Source: Flavobacteriales bacterium (lineage in GTDB: Bacteria; Bacteroidota; Bacteroidia; Flavobacteriales_D; CAJJDF01). Taken from it: a DNA stretch of 64,000 bases. Numbering within the stretch: the stretch's first letter is position 1; the number at the start of each line of letters is the position of its first letter. The stretch covers positions 1 through 64,000 of the forward strand of contig JAHDBM010000011.1 of assembly GCA_020630395.1 (NCBI GenBank). The letters are read 5' to 3'. The translations under genes were made by a program, and so were the position numbers. Shown one piece after another: positions 1 through 8,755 of the stretch. Under the pieces are notes generated by a model that saw only the letters and a program-made list of their open reading frames with translations, did not search any database and had not been told where the DNA came from.

Positions 1-56
1 TTTAACGTATGTAAAATACGGAAAAAAGACGATTTGATTAAATCTTTTTATTAACG

Positions 57-77
57 AGATTGTTACGATAACAATCT
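57..77 (+). terminator. Possible terminator hairpin of an upstream gene outside the window
   Basis: Perfect 9-bp arms agattgtta / taacaatct with 3-nt loop, followed by a T-rich run. Confidence 0.35.
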
Positions 78-149
78 TTATTATTTTTCTTTATTATATT
101 GTGTTTTCAAACAACTATAATCAGTCGGAATCTATTCTAAAAATAAAAT

Positions 150-1964
150 ATGAGGTATATAAAATTTGAAATAAACAACTTTAAAGGAATAGAAAATGTC
201 AAAATTGACATGAATAAAATTGATTCAAAGATTTACACTTTAGTTGGATTAAATGAAAGTGGCAAAACAACTATCTTAGAAGCAATTTCTTTACTATGGG
301 ATGCAGTTCCGAAAAGCAGTCATCATAATTTTATACCAAAAAGCAGAAAACATAATTTCACAGACTCTATTACAATAACTGCAACAGTAGAATTAACTGA
401 TGATGATAAAGACAAAATAAACAATTATTTAATTGAAAATTTAGATTTCAAAGAAGTAAAGCCTTTCGCTAACACTTTCTTCATCAAAAAGAATTTTGAT
501 TTTGTCGATTCTAAGAATACGGAAAATGGCCGTATATGGTCTGTAAAATTAAATGGCTTGAAGAAAAGAGCAAAAACAGTAAAAAATTATAATGACAAAA
601 CTGATGAATGGCAAAATTTAGTGAAATTTATTGAGCAAAATATTTTGCCTAAAATAATTTACTATCCAAACTTTCTTTTTGACATTCCTTCATATATACA
701 GATCTACCCAGTTCCAGAAGACAAAAATGAAAGCACATTTTATGATATGCTACAAGATATTTTAGATTCTATGGACCCATCCATGAATATTCAAAAGCAC
801 ATTGTTAAAAGAATTAAAGATAATTCTTCCGGAGATAAAGAATCATTAAAGGCTACAATAAATAGAATGAGTGGTAAAGTCACTTCTTTAGTTCTTGGAA
901 CTTGGGATGAAGTAATGAAAGGCAAAGGAAAAGAAATTGTATTTGATTACGATATCGAAAAAGATGCACACCAATATAAAGACGAAAATAACCAAGATAT
1001 TATTGAAGACAAGTATTTTATTAAAATTGACCTCAAAGATGGATCAGAAACTTATCCAATATCTGAAAGAAGTTTGGGATTTAGGTGGTTTTTCTCATTC
1101 CTTCTTTTTACAGAATTAAGAAAACATAGATCAAAAGACCCAGGAGAAACAATATTTTTATTAGACGAACCTGCTTCTAACTTGCATTCGACTGCTCAAA
1201 AAAGATTACTTCATACATTCGATAAAATTGTAGAAGAAAATAGCAAGTTAATTTACACAACTCATAGTCATTATTTAATCAACCCAAAGCATTTGGAAAG
1301 TGCTTACGTAGTAAAAAATAGCGCTCTAGATTATGGTGACGACATGAATTTTGAAGCTGCTAAAACTCAAATAGAAGGTTACCCATACAAACAATTTGTC
1401 GCAAATTATCCAAGTCAAAAAGATTACTTCCAACCAATATTGGACATTCTTGAATATCAGCCTGGTCTACTGGAAAAAATCCCCAACATAATTATTCTAG
1501 AGGGTAAATGTGATTTTTATGCTTTTCATTATTTAAACGACAATTACGTAAAAAAACCATATAAAGCTCACTTATATCCTGGGAATGGTGCTGGTCAAAA
1601 CGATTCAATCATTGAATTATATTTAGCATGGGGTAAAGACTTTAAAATATTACTAGATAGTGACGAAAGAGGCCAGAGAGAAAAATTAAGATATATCGAA
1701 AAGTATGGACGAATAATCGAAACAAAAATTTTCACATATCAAGATATTGAGTCAAATTGGATAGATTACAAAATTGAAAATATTTTTTCTGAGCAAGATG
1801 TAGATCAAATTATGAAGCTGATAAAACCCAAATACAAAGACTTCAGCAAAGACTTATTTCATAGAGAACTACAAAATTTATCTGCGCAAAAGCAAAAAAT
1901 AAACTTAGAGAAGAAGACACTTGATAATTTCATGAAAATATTTGATTTTTTATTAACAGAATAA
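150..1964 (+). CDS. OLD-family ATP-dependent endonuclease-like protein (AAA/SMC-type ATPase plus TOPRIM)
   Basis: Walker A GLNESGKTT near the N-terminus, Walker B-like TIFLLDEPASNLH, C-terminal TOPRIM-like IIILEGKCDFYAF...ILLDSDERG. Confidence 0.85.
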   Translation: MRYIKFEINNFKGIENVKIDMNKIDSKIYTLVGLNESGKTTILEAISLLWDAVPKSSHHNFIPKSRKHNFTDSITITATVELTDDDKDKINNYLIENLDFKEVKPFANTFFIKKNFDFVDSKNTENGRIWSVKLNGLKKRAKTVKNYNDKTDEWQNLVKFIEQNILPKIIYYPNFLFDIPSYIQIYPVPEDKNESTFYDMLQDILDSMDPSMNIQKHIVKRIKDNSSGDKESLKATINRMSGKVTSLVLGTWDEVMKGKGKEIVFDYDIEKDAHQYKDENNQDIIEDKYFIKIDLKDGSETYPISERSLGFRWFFSFLLFTELRKHRSKDPGETIFLLDEPASNLHSTAQKRLLHTFDKIVEENSKLIYTTHSHYLINPKHLESAYVVKNSALDYGDDMNFEAAKTQIEGYPYKQFVANYPSQKDYFQPILDILEYQPGLLEKIPNIIILEGKCDFYAFHYLNDNYVKKPYKAHLYPGNGAGQNDSIIELYLAWGKDFKILLDSDERGQREKLRYIEKYGRIIETKIFTYQDIESNWIDYKIENIFSEQDVDQIMKLIKPKYKDFSKDLFHRELQNLSAQKQKINLEKKTLDNFMKIFDFLLTE

Positions 1965-1983
1965 TTAGAAAATAGTCAAACAT

Positions 1984-2014
1984 AAAAAGAGCCACTATTA
2001 AGTGGCTCTTTTTT
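1984..2014. terminator. Bidirectional intrinsic terminator between convergent OLD-like gene and dnaA
   Basis: aaaaagagccacta/ttaagtggctcttttttt stem flanked by A and T tracts. Confidence 0.8.
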
Positions 2015-2035
2015 TATAAATTGATGAACTAATCT

Positions 2036-3463
2036 CTAAGAAACATTAAGCTTCTTATCTAATTCAGTAATGTATTTTCTAAATGTTTTATCAGTATCTA
2101 ATAAATTATTTACTGTTTTACAAGCATGTAATACCGTAGCATGATCTTTTCCTCCACATTGCATACCAATACTTGCTAAAGAAGACTTGGTAAGTTTTTT
2201 AGAGAAATACATAGCAATTTGTCTTGCTTGCACAATTTCTCTCTTACGTGTTTTCGATTTCATAAGCTCTACTGGCATATTGAAATAATCAGAAACTACT
2301 TTTTGTATGTAATCTATAGAAACTTCACGAGCAGTGTTCTTCACAAACTTATCGATCATTTGCTTCGCAAGATCTAAGTTTACTGCTTTTTTGTTAAGCG
2401 AAGACTGTGCTATTAACGAAATTAACGCCCCTTCTAATTCTCTTACATTAGTTGTAATGCTATAGGCTAAATACTCAATTACATCATCTGGTAATTCAAT
2501 ACCATCTTGATACATTTTATTTTTAAGTATCGCTATTCTTGTTTCTAAGCTTGGCGCTTGTAAATCGGCAGATAATCCCCATTTAAAACGAGAAAGTAAC
2601 CTTTGTTCTACCCCCTGCATATCAACAGGTGCTTTATCGGATGTTAAGATAATTTGCTTTCCTGTTTGGTGTAAGTGGTTAAAGATGTGGAAAAATACAT
2701 CTTGTGTCTTTTCCTTACCTGCAAAGAACTGAATATCATCAATGATTAACACATCTATCATTTGATAGAAGTGGATAAAATCATTTGTTTCGTTATTCTT
2801 TACAGAATCTATAAACTGATGTGTAAAACGCTCAGATGAAACATACAATACAATCTTATCTGGAAATTGATCTTTAATTTCGATACCTATAGCGTGAGCT
2901 AAATGTGTTTTACCTAAACCAACTCCTCCATAAATTAACAATGGATTAAAAGAAGTACCTCCTGGTTTACTTGCCACTGCATAACCTGCAGAACGAGCTA
3001 AACGGTTACAATCCCCTTCCATGAAGTTATCGAATGTATAACTAGGATTTAGATTTGCGTCTACGTTTACCTTCTTTAAGCCTGGTATTATAAAAGGATT
3101 TTTAATGGCCGACCTATTAACGTTTAAAGGAACATTTATAGGATCGTTTCTTAATGGTTTGTTTTTTGTTGGAATCTTAACCGTGTATGGTTTAGTGTTA
3201 CGGTAGTTATTTTCCATAACAATACTATACTCCAATCTTCCTTCAGTACCTAACTCTCTTTTAATGGTTTTTCTTAACAAAGTGATATAATGCTCTTCTA
3301 ACCACTCATAGAAAAATTGAGAGGGAACTTGGATAGTAAGAACGTCACCTTTCAACTTAACAGGCAATATCGGTTCGAACCAAGTTTTAAAACTTTGCAA
3401 ACTAATATTGTCTTTTATAATTGAGAGACAACTATCCCAAACTTTTACATGATCTTTTTTCAT
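2036..3463 (-). CDS. dnaA: Chromosomal replication initiator protein DnaA
   Basis: GGVGLGKTHLAHAIG, VLIIDDIQFFAGKEKTQ, C-terminal GGKDHATVLHACKTV DnaA-box-binding motif. Confidence 0.98.
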   Translation of the reverse strand: MKKDHVKVWDSCLSIIKDNISLQSFKTWFEPILPVKLKGDVLTIQVPSQFFYEWLEEHYITLLRKTIKRELGTEGRLEYSIVMENNYRNTKPYTVKIPTKNKPLRNDPINVPLNVNRSAIKNPFIIPGLKKVNVDANLNPSYTFDNFMEGDCNRLARSAGYAVASKPGGTSFNPLLIYGGVGLGKTHLAHAIGIEIKDQFPDKIVLYVSSERFTHQFIDSVKNNETNDFIHFYQMIDVLIIDDIQFFAGKEKTQDVFFHIFNHLHQTGKQIILTSDKAPVDMQGVEQRLLSRFKWGLSADLQAPSLETRIAILKNKMYQDGIELPDDVIEYLAYSITTNVRELEGALISLIAQSSLNKKAVNLDLAKQMIDKFVKNTAREVSIDYIQKVVSDYFNMPVELMKSKTRKREIVQARQIAMYFSKKLTKSSLASIGMQCGGKDHATVLHACKTVNNLLDTDKTFRKYITELDKKLNVS

Positions 3464-3674
3464 GAAAGCTGTTTAATTAATGTTTAAAAAATATTGTAAT
3501 TATCTAATTCCAATTCTGTTAAGCTAAAATTTACAAAAATAAACCTTAACTTTTCACCCCTAAATCCACAATCTAAATCGCCCCCTTAGGTGATGAACAA
3601 ATATTGACAAAAAAAAGTTTAAAAAAAAATCAAAAGCCTATTGTTTTTTTGTTTTTTTTGACAGTTTGATTCAA

Positions 3675-4610
3675 TTATTTAATCTTAACAAAATCTTGAC
3701 CGTTTTTACTGTATTCATAGACTTTTTTGGACGTTTTATCAAAATAAAATTCCACTTTACCTAATCTTATTCCCGCCCATCCTACTTGATTAATTAACAC
3801 TTTTTTTCCTTCTTTATTTTTCATCTCTTTAGCTTGATCCAAGAAAGTATGGGTGTGTCCACCAATTATCAAGTCAATATTAGATGTTTTTTCTGCTAGT
3901 TTTAGATCCGAAATTCGATCATCTTGATATTCGTACCCTAAATGAGAAAGACATATAACTAAATCACAATTTTGTTCGGTTTTCAACAATTTAGCATATT
4001 TATTAGCTACAGGAACTGGATCATTATAAATAGTCTCTCCGTATAGTTTTTTATCTACTAAACCATCTAACTCTACTCCTAGTCCAAATACACCTATTTT
4101 AATGTTTCCTTTGTAAAAAATTTTATATGGAATCGTTTTATCTTTTAATATGGTATTAGAAAAATCGTAATTAGAGCATATATAAGGAAACTTAGCATGA
4201 TGGTTAACTGCCATAAAACCATCTAAACCATTATCAAAATCATGATTACCCATAGTAGTTGCATCATATCCCATCTTAGACATTAATGTTAACTCAAGTT
4301 CTCCTCCATACATATTAAAATACGGAGTGCCTTGAAAAATATCGCCTGCATCTAACAATAACACATGTTCATTCTCTTTTCTTATCTTATTAATTAGTCC
4401 AGCACGTCTTGATGCTCCTCCAAGCCCAGGATATTTAGGGTCATTATCTTCAAAAGGATCTACATGACTATGAACATCATTAGTGTGTAACACAACTAAT
4501 TTAACAGCCTCTCCTTTAACCACAAGAGATTCAGCCTTGGCTTGAGAAACCACACCTACACCACCAACTAAGAATAAAGACTGTAAAAACGACCTCCTGC
4601 TATTTTCCAT
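3675..4610 (-). CDS. Bifunctional UDP-sugar hydrolase/5'-nucleotidase-like metallophosphatase domain protein with Tat-type signal
   Basis: LHTNDVHSH, DAGDIFQGT, GNHDFD, GGHTHTFL metallophosphatase motifs; N-terminal SRRSFLQ twin arginine followed by a hydrophobic stretch. Confidence 0.9.
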   Translation of the reverse strand: MENSRRSFLQSLFLVGGVGVVSQAKAESLVVKGEAVKLVVLHTNDVHSHVDPFEDNDPKYPGLGGASRRAGLINKIRKENEHVLLLDAGDIFQGTPYFNMYGGELELTLMSKMGYDATTMGNHDFDNGLDGFMAVNHHAKFPYICSNYDFSNTILKDKTIPYKIFYKGNIKIGVFGLGVELDGLVDKKLYGETIYNDPVPVANKYAKLLKTEQNCDLVICLSHLGYEYQDDRISDLKLAEKTSNIDLIIGGHTHTFLDQAKEMKNKEGKKVLINQVGWAGIRLGKVEFYFDKTSKKVYEYSKNGQDFVKIK

Positions 4611-5397
4611 ACGAAATTCTTTTATCCTTTTTAGCTTCTAACTTATCTCCATCCTCTTTCTCTTCTATTATATATTCTAAGATAGCATCACGTAACTTAA
4701 CCCCAAGTTTCTCTGTTTTAATTGGATTGAGAAAAAAATTCATTTTATCTCCTCCATTAGCTAGATAATCAGAAGTTACCACTCTGTATTCTCTCGAAAC
4801 AATTGATTCTTTATCAATATATGCCTCTTTAACTTTTTTGTTATTAATAATAAGTTTTACCTCTTTAGACAAAGGCACTCCTTTCTTTACAGATAGATTA
4901 GTATCAGATTTTAAGGCTACAAACTCAAACAACTCAATAAGTTTATCTTTAGATAAGGTTATTACAACTAATTCATTTTCGAAAGGCATTAACTCAAACA
5001 CTTTACCTCTTGTAATAGCTCCTTTAGGTAAAGAAGTCCTAAGACCTCCATTATTTAATAACGCAAAATCTATTTCATCTTCATCATTAATCTTCTCATA
5101 ATAATCTTCTCCAATATCCATAACCAAATCGGCTACAAAATTGCCTAAATTACCTTCTGGTATTCCAGTGGTCATTTCTACGACTGACTCATTTAACACC
5201 TCATCCATAGATGCTTTTAATGCATCTCTAAATGGTTTAATTTCTTCTTCTATTGATTTGTCTTCAGATTTTACCTCTTCATTCAATACCACATTAGTAC
5301 TTGCTGTATTGTTCAACACATAATACTGTTTACAACCGTTTAAGAGTATTAACAACAAAGAAAAAACAACTAAATATGTAGAAAATGTGTGCTTCAT
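4600..5397 (-). CDS. 5'-nucleotidase C-terminal domain protein, predicted lipoprotein (start trimmed from the 5439 ORF start)
   Basis: LLNGC lipobox after MKHTFSTYLVV; NLGNFVADLV..., NNGGLRTSLPKGAITRGKVFELMPFEN typical of 5_nucleotid_C; 11-bp overlap with the downstream gene. Confidence 0.85.
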   Translation of the reverse strand: MKHTFSTYLVVFSLLLILLNGCKQYYVLNNTASTNVVLNEEVKSEDKSIEEEIKPFRDALKASMDEVLNESVVEMTTGIPEGNLGNFVADLVMDIGEDYYEKINDEDEIDFALLNNGGLRTSLPKGAITRGKVFELMPFENELVVITLSKDKLIELFEFVALKSDTNLSVKKGVPLSKEVKLIINNKKVKEAYIDKESIVSREYRVVTSDYLANGGDKMNFFLNPIKTEKLGVKLRDAILEYIIEEKEDGDKLEAKKDKRISYGK

Positions 5398-5466
5398 AAA
5401 TTGGAAAACAAACATAGTGATATAGCCTAATAAAAGCAAGAGGCTAAATGTTAATTAACTTTTAGG

Positions 5467-5490
5467 TTAGTTTGAACTAGTTCAAACTAA
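5467..5490. repeat. Perfect 24-bp palindrome ttagtttgaactagttcaaactaa
   Basis: Read directly; intergenic. Confidence 0.9.
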
Positions 5491-5495
5491 GTTTT

Positions 5496-5536
5496 GGATT
5501 ACTTCAATTTCGTTTCTCTCAATCTCGTAATGACGG
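5496..5536 (-). repeat. Degenerate copy of an interspersed intergenic repeat (reverse strand CCGTCATTACGAG...GAAGTAATCC)
   Basis: Sequence resembles the CGTCATTACGAG..GAAGTAATC intergenic repeat remembered from Bacteroidota genomes. Confidence 0.4.
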
Positions 5537-5552
5537 AAATTTAGTTTAGCAA

Positions 5553-7526
5553 TCACTCCTCCATCAGATCCAAAATAGCTTGTTTTAATTTATTCTTTGG
5601 CATAAAATTATATTCTAATACTTCAGCAAAAGGAACTGGTGTATCTAAACTAGCCAATCTTTTTACAGGAGCATCTAATGATTTAAAACAATGTTCATTG
5701 ATAAGCGCAGCTACCTCAGCTCCTACTCCACCTGTATAATTTGCTTCATATAACACCAATGCTTTACTGGTTTTCCTTACCGATTCATAAATAGCATCCT
5801 CATCTAATGGAGCTAATGTTCTTAAATCTATTATCTCAATAGCATTATTTGGTAACTCATCACATATTTCTTTTGCCCAATGAACTCCCATGCCGTAAGT
5901 AATAATTGATAGAGTTGTTCCTTCTTGTATAGTTTTAGCTTTGCCAATCTCTGTCGTGTAATACCCTTCATAAACTTCTTCTTTAAGAGATCTATACAAG
6001 GCTTTATGCTCAAAAAACATAACTGGATTTGGATCTTCAAATGCTGCCAACAACAGCCCTTTTGCATCTTCGGGAGAAGACGGATATACAATTTTTAAAC
6101 CAGGTGTATGAAAAAACCACCCTTCGATACTTTGTGAATGAAATGGCCCTGCAGCCACTCCACCTCCAGTTGGCATACGTACAACAACATCTGCTTTTTG
6201 TCCCCACCTATAATGAATTTTAGCTAAATTATTTACTATTTGGTTAAATCCTACGGTAACAAAATCAGAAAACTGCATTTCCATCATGGCTTTGTAACCA
6301 TTGATACTTAACCCCAAAGCAGAACCAACAATAGCACTTTCACAAAGTGGTGTGTTTCTTACTCTGTCCTTTCCATAAGCTTCTACAAATCCTTCAGTAA
6401 TCTTAAAAACTCCTCCATAATCTGCTATATCTTGTCCCATAAGCACTAGATTATCGTGCTTATCCATTGCTTTTCTTAATCCATCTTGAATAGCATCTAC
6501 AAAACGAATTTCTTTCTTTGGTCCACTACCCTCTATTACTGATTGTTTGTATGGGAAAAACATATCGGCTAACTCAACCTCAGTATTAACTGGGATAGCT
6601 GGTTCATTATTAGCTTGTTCAAAAGCATCTGAAACTTCATTAAACAATTTTTTCCTTAATGTTTCAATTTCTGATATTGTAATAAACTTTTTATCTACCA
6701 AATGATCTTCATATCGCTCTACTGGATCTTTTTTAGACCATTCTTCAACCAAACCTTCTGGATAATACTTAGTACCAGAAGCTTCTTCATGTCCTCTAAT
6801 TCTAAAGGTTAGACACTCTACTAAAATTGGTTTAGGATTTTTCTTAATTTCTTCTCTTAACTTACTTATCGTTTCATAAACCTCAATAATATTATTTCCG
6901 TCTACTTGAACAGCCTCCATTCCATATCCAATCCCCTTATCTATAAATTGCTTACATCTAAATTGCTCGTTAGATGGTGTAGATAACCCCCATTGATTGT
7001 TTTCTACAACAAAAATTACTGGCAAATCCCAAACAGCAGCAACATTAAGTGCTTCATGAAAATCGCCCTCACTTGCTCCTCCATCACCTGTAAATACTAA
7101 TGTAGACTTTTTGTTATCAGATAATAAATTACCCAGTGCTATTCCATCTGCCAATCCTAATTGAGGCCCTAAATGAGAAATCATCCCCACAATTTTATGT
7201 TCTTGGGTTCCAAAATGAAATGAACGATCTCTTCCTTTTGTAAATCCTTTTTCTTTTCCTTGAAATTGACAAAACAAACGTGTTAAATCAATTCCTCTAC
7301 TCGTAAAAACGCCTAAGTTTCTATGCATAGGAAGAATATATTCTTCCTTATCCATAGCCATTGTACAACCAACAGAAATAGCTTCTTGTCCATATCCCGA
7401 AAACCATTTAGATATTTTACCTTGACGCAAATAGATAAGCATTTTTTCTTCTATAATCCTAGGTAATAGAATCGATTCGTATAACGCTATTTGCTTTTCT
7501 TTAGATAAACTTGTTTCAACATTCAT
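5553..7526 (-). CDS. 2-oxoacid dehydrogenase E1 component, fused alpha and beta subunits (branched-chain/pyruvate type)
   Basis: TPP motif GDGGASEGDFHEALNVAAVWDLPVIFVVENNQW; beta half LMGQDIADYGGVFKITEGF...TPLCESAIVGSALG. Confidence 0.93.
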   Translation of the reverse strand: MNVETSLSKEKQIALYESILLPRIIEEKMLIYLRQGKISKWFSGYGQEAISVGCTMAMDKEEYILPMHRNLGVFTSRGIDLTRLFCQFQGKEKGFTKGRDRSFHFGTQEHKIVGMISHLGPQLGLADGIALGNLLSDNKKSTLVFTGDGGASEGDFHEALNVAAVWDLPVIFVVENNQWGLSTPSNEQFRCKQFIDKGIGYGMEAVQVDGNNIIEVYETISKLREEIKKNPKPILVECLTFRIRGHEEASGTKYYPEGLVEEWSKKDPVERYEDHLVDKKFITISEIETLRKKLFNEVSDAFEQANNEPAIPVNTEVELADMFFPYKQSVIEGSGPKKEIRFVDAIQDGLRKAMDKHDNLVLMGQDIADYGGVFKITEGFVEAYGKDRVRNTPLCESAIVGSALGLSINGYKAMMEMQFSDFVTVGFNQIVNNLAKIHYRWGQKADVVVRMPTGGGVAAGPFHSQSIEGWFFHTPGLKIVYPSSPEDAKGLLLAAFEDPNPVMFFEHKALYRSLKEEVYEGYYTTEIGKAKTIQEGTTLSIITYGMGVHWAKEICDELPNNAIEIIDLRTLAPLDEDAIYESVRKTSKALVLYEANYTGGVGAEVAALINEHCFKSLDAPVKRLASLDTPVPFAEVLEYNFMPKNKLKQAILDLMEE

Positions 7527-7762
7527 TTTTCAGGTTTTAATACAATGAAATTATTTAAAGTTAAAGCTGATAAATTAAAACGCAATTTATTTTAATCTTT
7601 ATATTTCAACCTTAAACAACTTCAATGATAAATCAAATTTAGAAGTGTTATTTGAATTTCAATTCTTTTTAATAAATTTTTATGTTTTTCTTTTTATTTA
7701 ACTCAATTTTTGCAAGATTTAATAGATAATATATTATGACACTCTAAAAATCCTTAAACTCT

Positions 7763-8749
7763 ATGGAAATTTGCTTTATTAGTTATGCTTGGGACAAAAT
7801 GGAACCTGATATTGACTCTACCTTATTATTAGCTCATGAATGTGCTAGCAGAGGTCATCAAGTGTATATGTTAACCTCAGATAATTTAACGATAAGAGAC
7901 TCTAAAACAATGGGGTTTTGTGAAAAACTAGATTTGAATTATCAAATATCAGAAGATCCCGAAATTTTCTTTGAAGAAGCTAAGTTTAGCTCTGAAACAA
8001 AAGTATTAGGAGACATGGATGTTATTTTTATGAGAGACGACCCACCATTAGACCCTATTGTATTAAACTTTTTAGATTCAATTGAAGATGATGTATTCTT
8101 AATTAACAGTATTGGAGGTCTAAGAGAAGCAAACAATAAAATTTACACTGCTTCTTATTACGATCCAGAAGGCGAATTTATTCCTGCTACTTATGTTTCT
8201 AAAAACAAAAATTATTTAAGACAAATAATTGAGGAACATGATGGAGATAAAATGATCATGAAGCCTTTAAATGGTTTTGGAGGAAAAGGTGTTATCGTAA
8301 TTGAAAAAAATGCCATGCAAAATGTTAACTCATTATTAGATTTTTACATTCATGGACAAGAAAGTAATAAAAGTAATTATGTAATCATTCAAGATTATGT
8401 TGAGGGTGCAGAAAAAGGAGATGTAAGGGTTATCATGCTACACGATCAACCACTTGGGGCTATTAGACGTGTTCCTGCAAAAGGTGAAGCTCGATCTAAT
8501 ATATCATCTGGAGGAACTGCAGAACATTATGTATTAAACGAAAAAGAAATTGAGCTTTGTAAACGAATTGGAGCTAAATTAGTGGAAGATGGCATCTATT
8601 TTTCTGGCTTAGATTTAATTGGAGGAAAATTAATAGAAGTAAATGTACTAAGCCCTGGAGGTCTGGTAGAAATAAATTGGAATTTAGAAACTCCTATACA
8701 ATCTCTTGTAGTTGACTATCTTGAAGAACGAGTTGCCGAAAAAAAATAA
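7763..8749 (+). CDS. Glutathione synthetase-like ATP-grasp ligase
   Basis: GshB-like motifs: MKPLNGFGGKGVIVI, GAIRRVPAKGEARSNISSGGTAE, FSGLDLIGGKLIEVNVLSPGG. Confidence 0.85.
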   Translation: MEICFISYAWDKMEPDIDSTLLLAHECASRGHQVYMLTSDNLTIRDSKTMGFCEKLDLNYQISEDPEIFFEEAKFSSETKVLGDMDVIFMRDDPPLDPIVLNFLDSIEDDVFLINSIGGLREANNKIYTASYYDPEGEFIPATYVSKNKNYLRQIIEEHDGDKMIMKPLNGFGGKGVIVIEKNAMQNVNSLLDFYIHGQESNKSNYVIIQDYVEGAEKGDVRVIMLHDQPLGAIRRVPAKGEARSNISSGGTAEHYVLNEKEIELCKRIGAKLVEDGIYFSGLDLIGGKLIEVNVLSPGGLVEINWNLETPIQSLVVDYLEERVAEKK

Positions 8750-8755
8750 TGGAAC

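Noticed and set aside
150-1964. Gabija system (GajA)
   Set aside because: No UvrD-like GajB gene follows; downstream is a terminator and dnaA. Kept only as a standalone OLD-like gene.
3464-3674. Possible oriC upstream of dnaA
   Set aside because: AT-rich with homopolymer runs, but no cluster of TTATCCACA-like DnaA boxes (only a weak aaatccaca match). GC-skew analysis of the full chromosome would be needed.
4838-5323. Forward-strand ORFs 4838-5101 and 5141-5323
   Set aside because: Antisense to the well-supported 5'-nucleotidase C-terminal domain gene; low-complexity Ser/Leu-rich, no family features.
7527-7762. tRNA or small RNA in the 235-bp gap before the ATP-grasp gene
   Set aside because: No cloverleaf or GTTCGA-like T-loop found; AT-rich promoter-type sequence only.
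7763-8749. Calling the ATP-grasp gene gshB and inferring glutathione synthesis
   Set aside because: Motifs are GshB-like, but no gshA is visible and the neighbours suggest another substrate, so no gene symbol was assigned.
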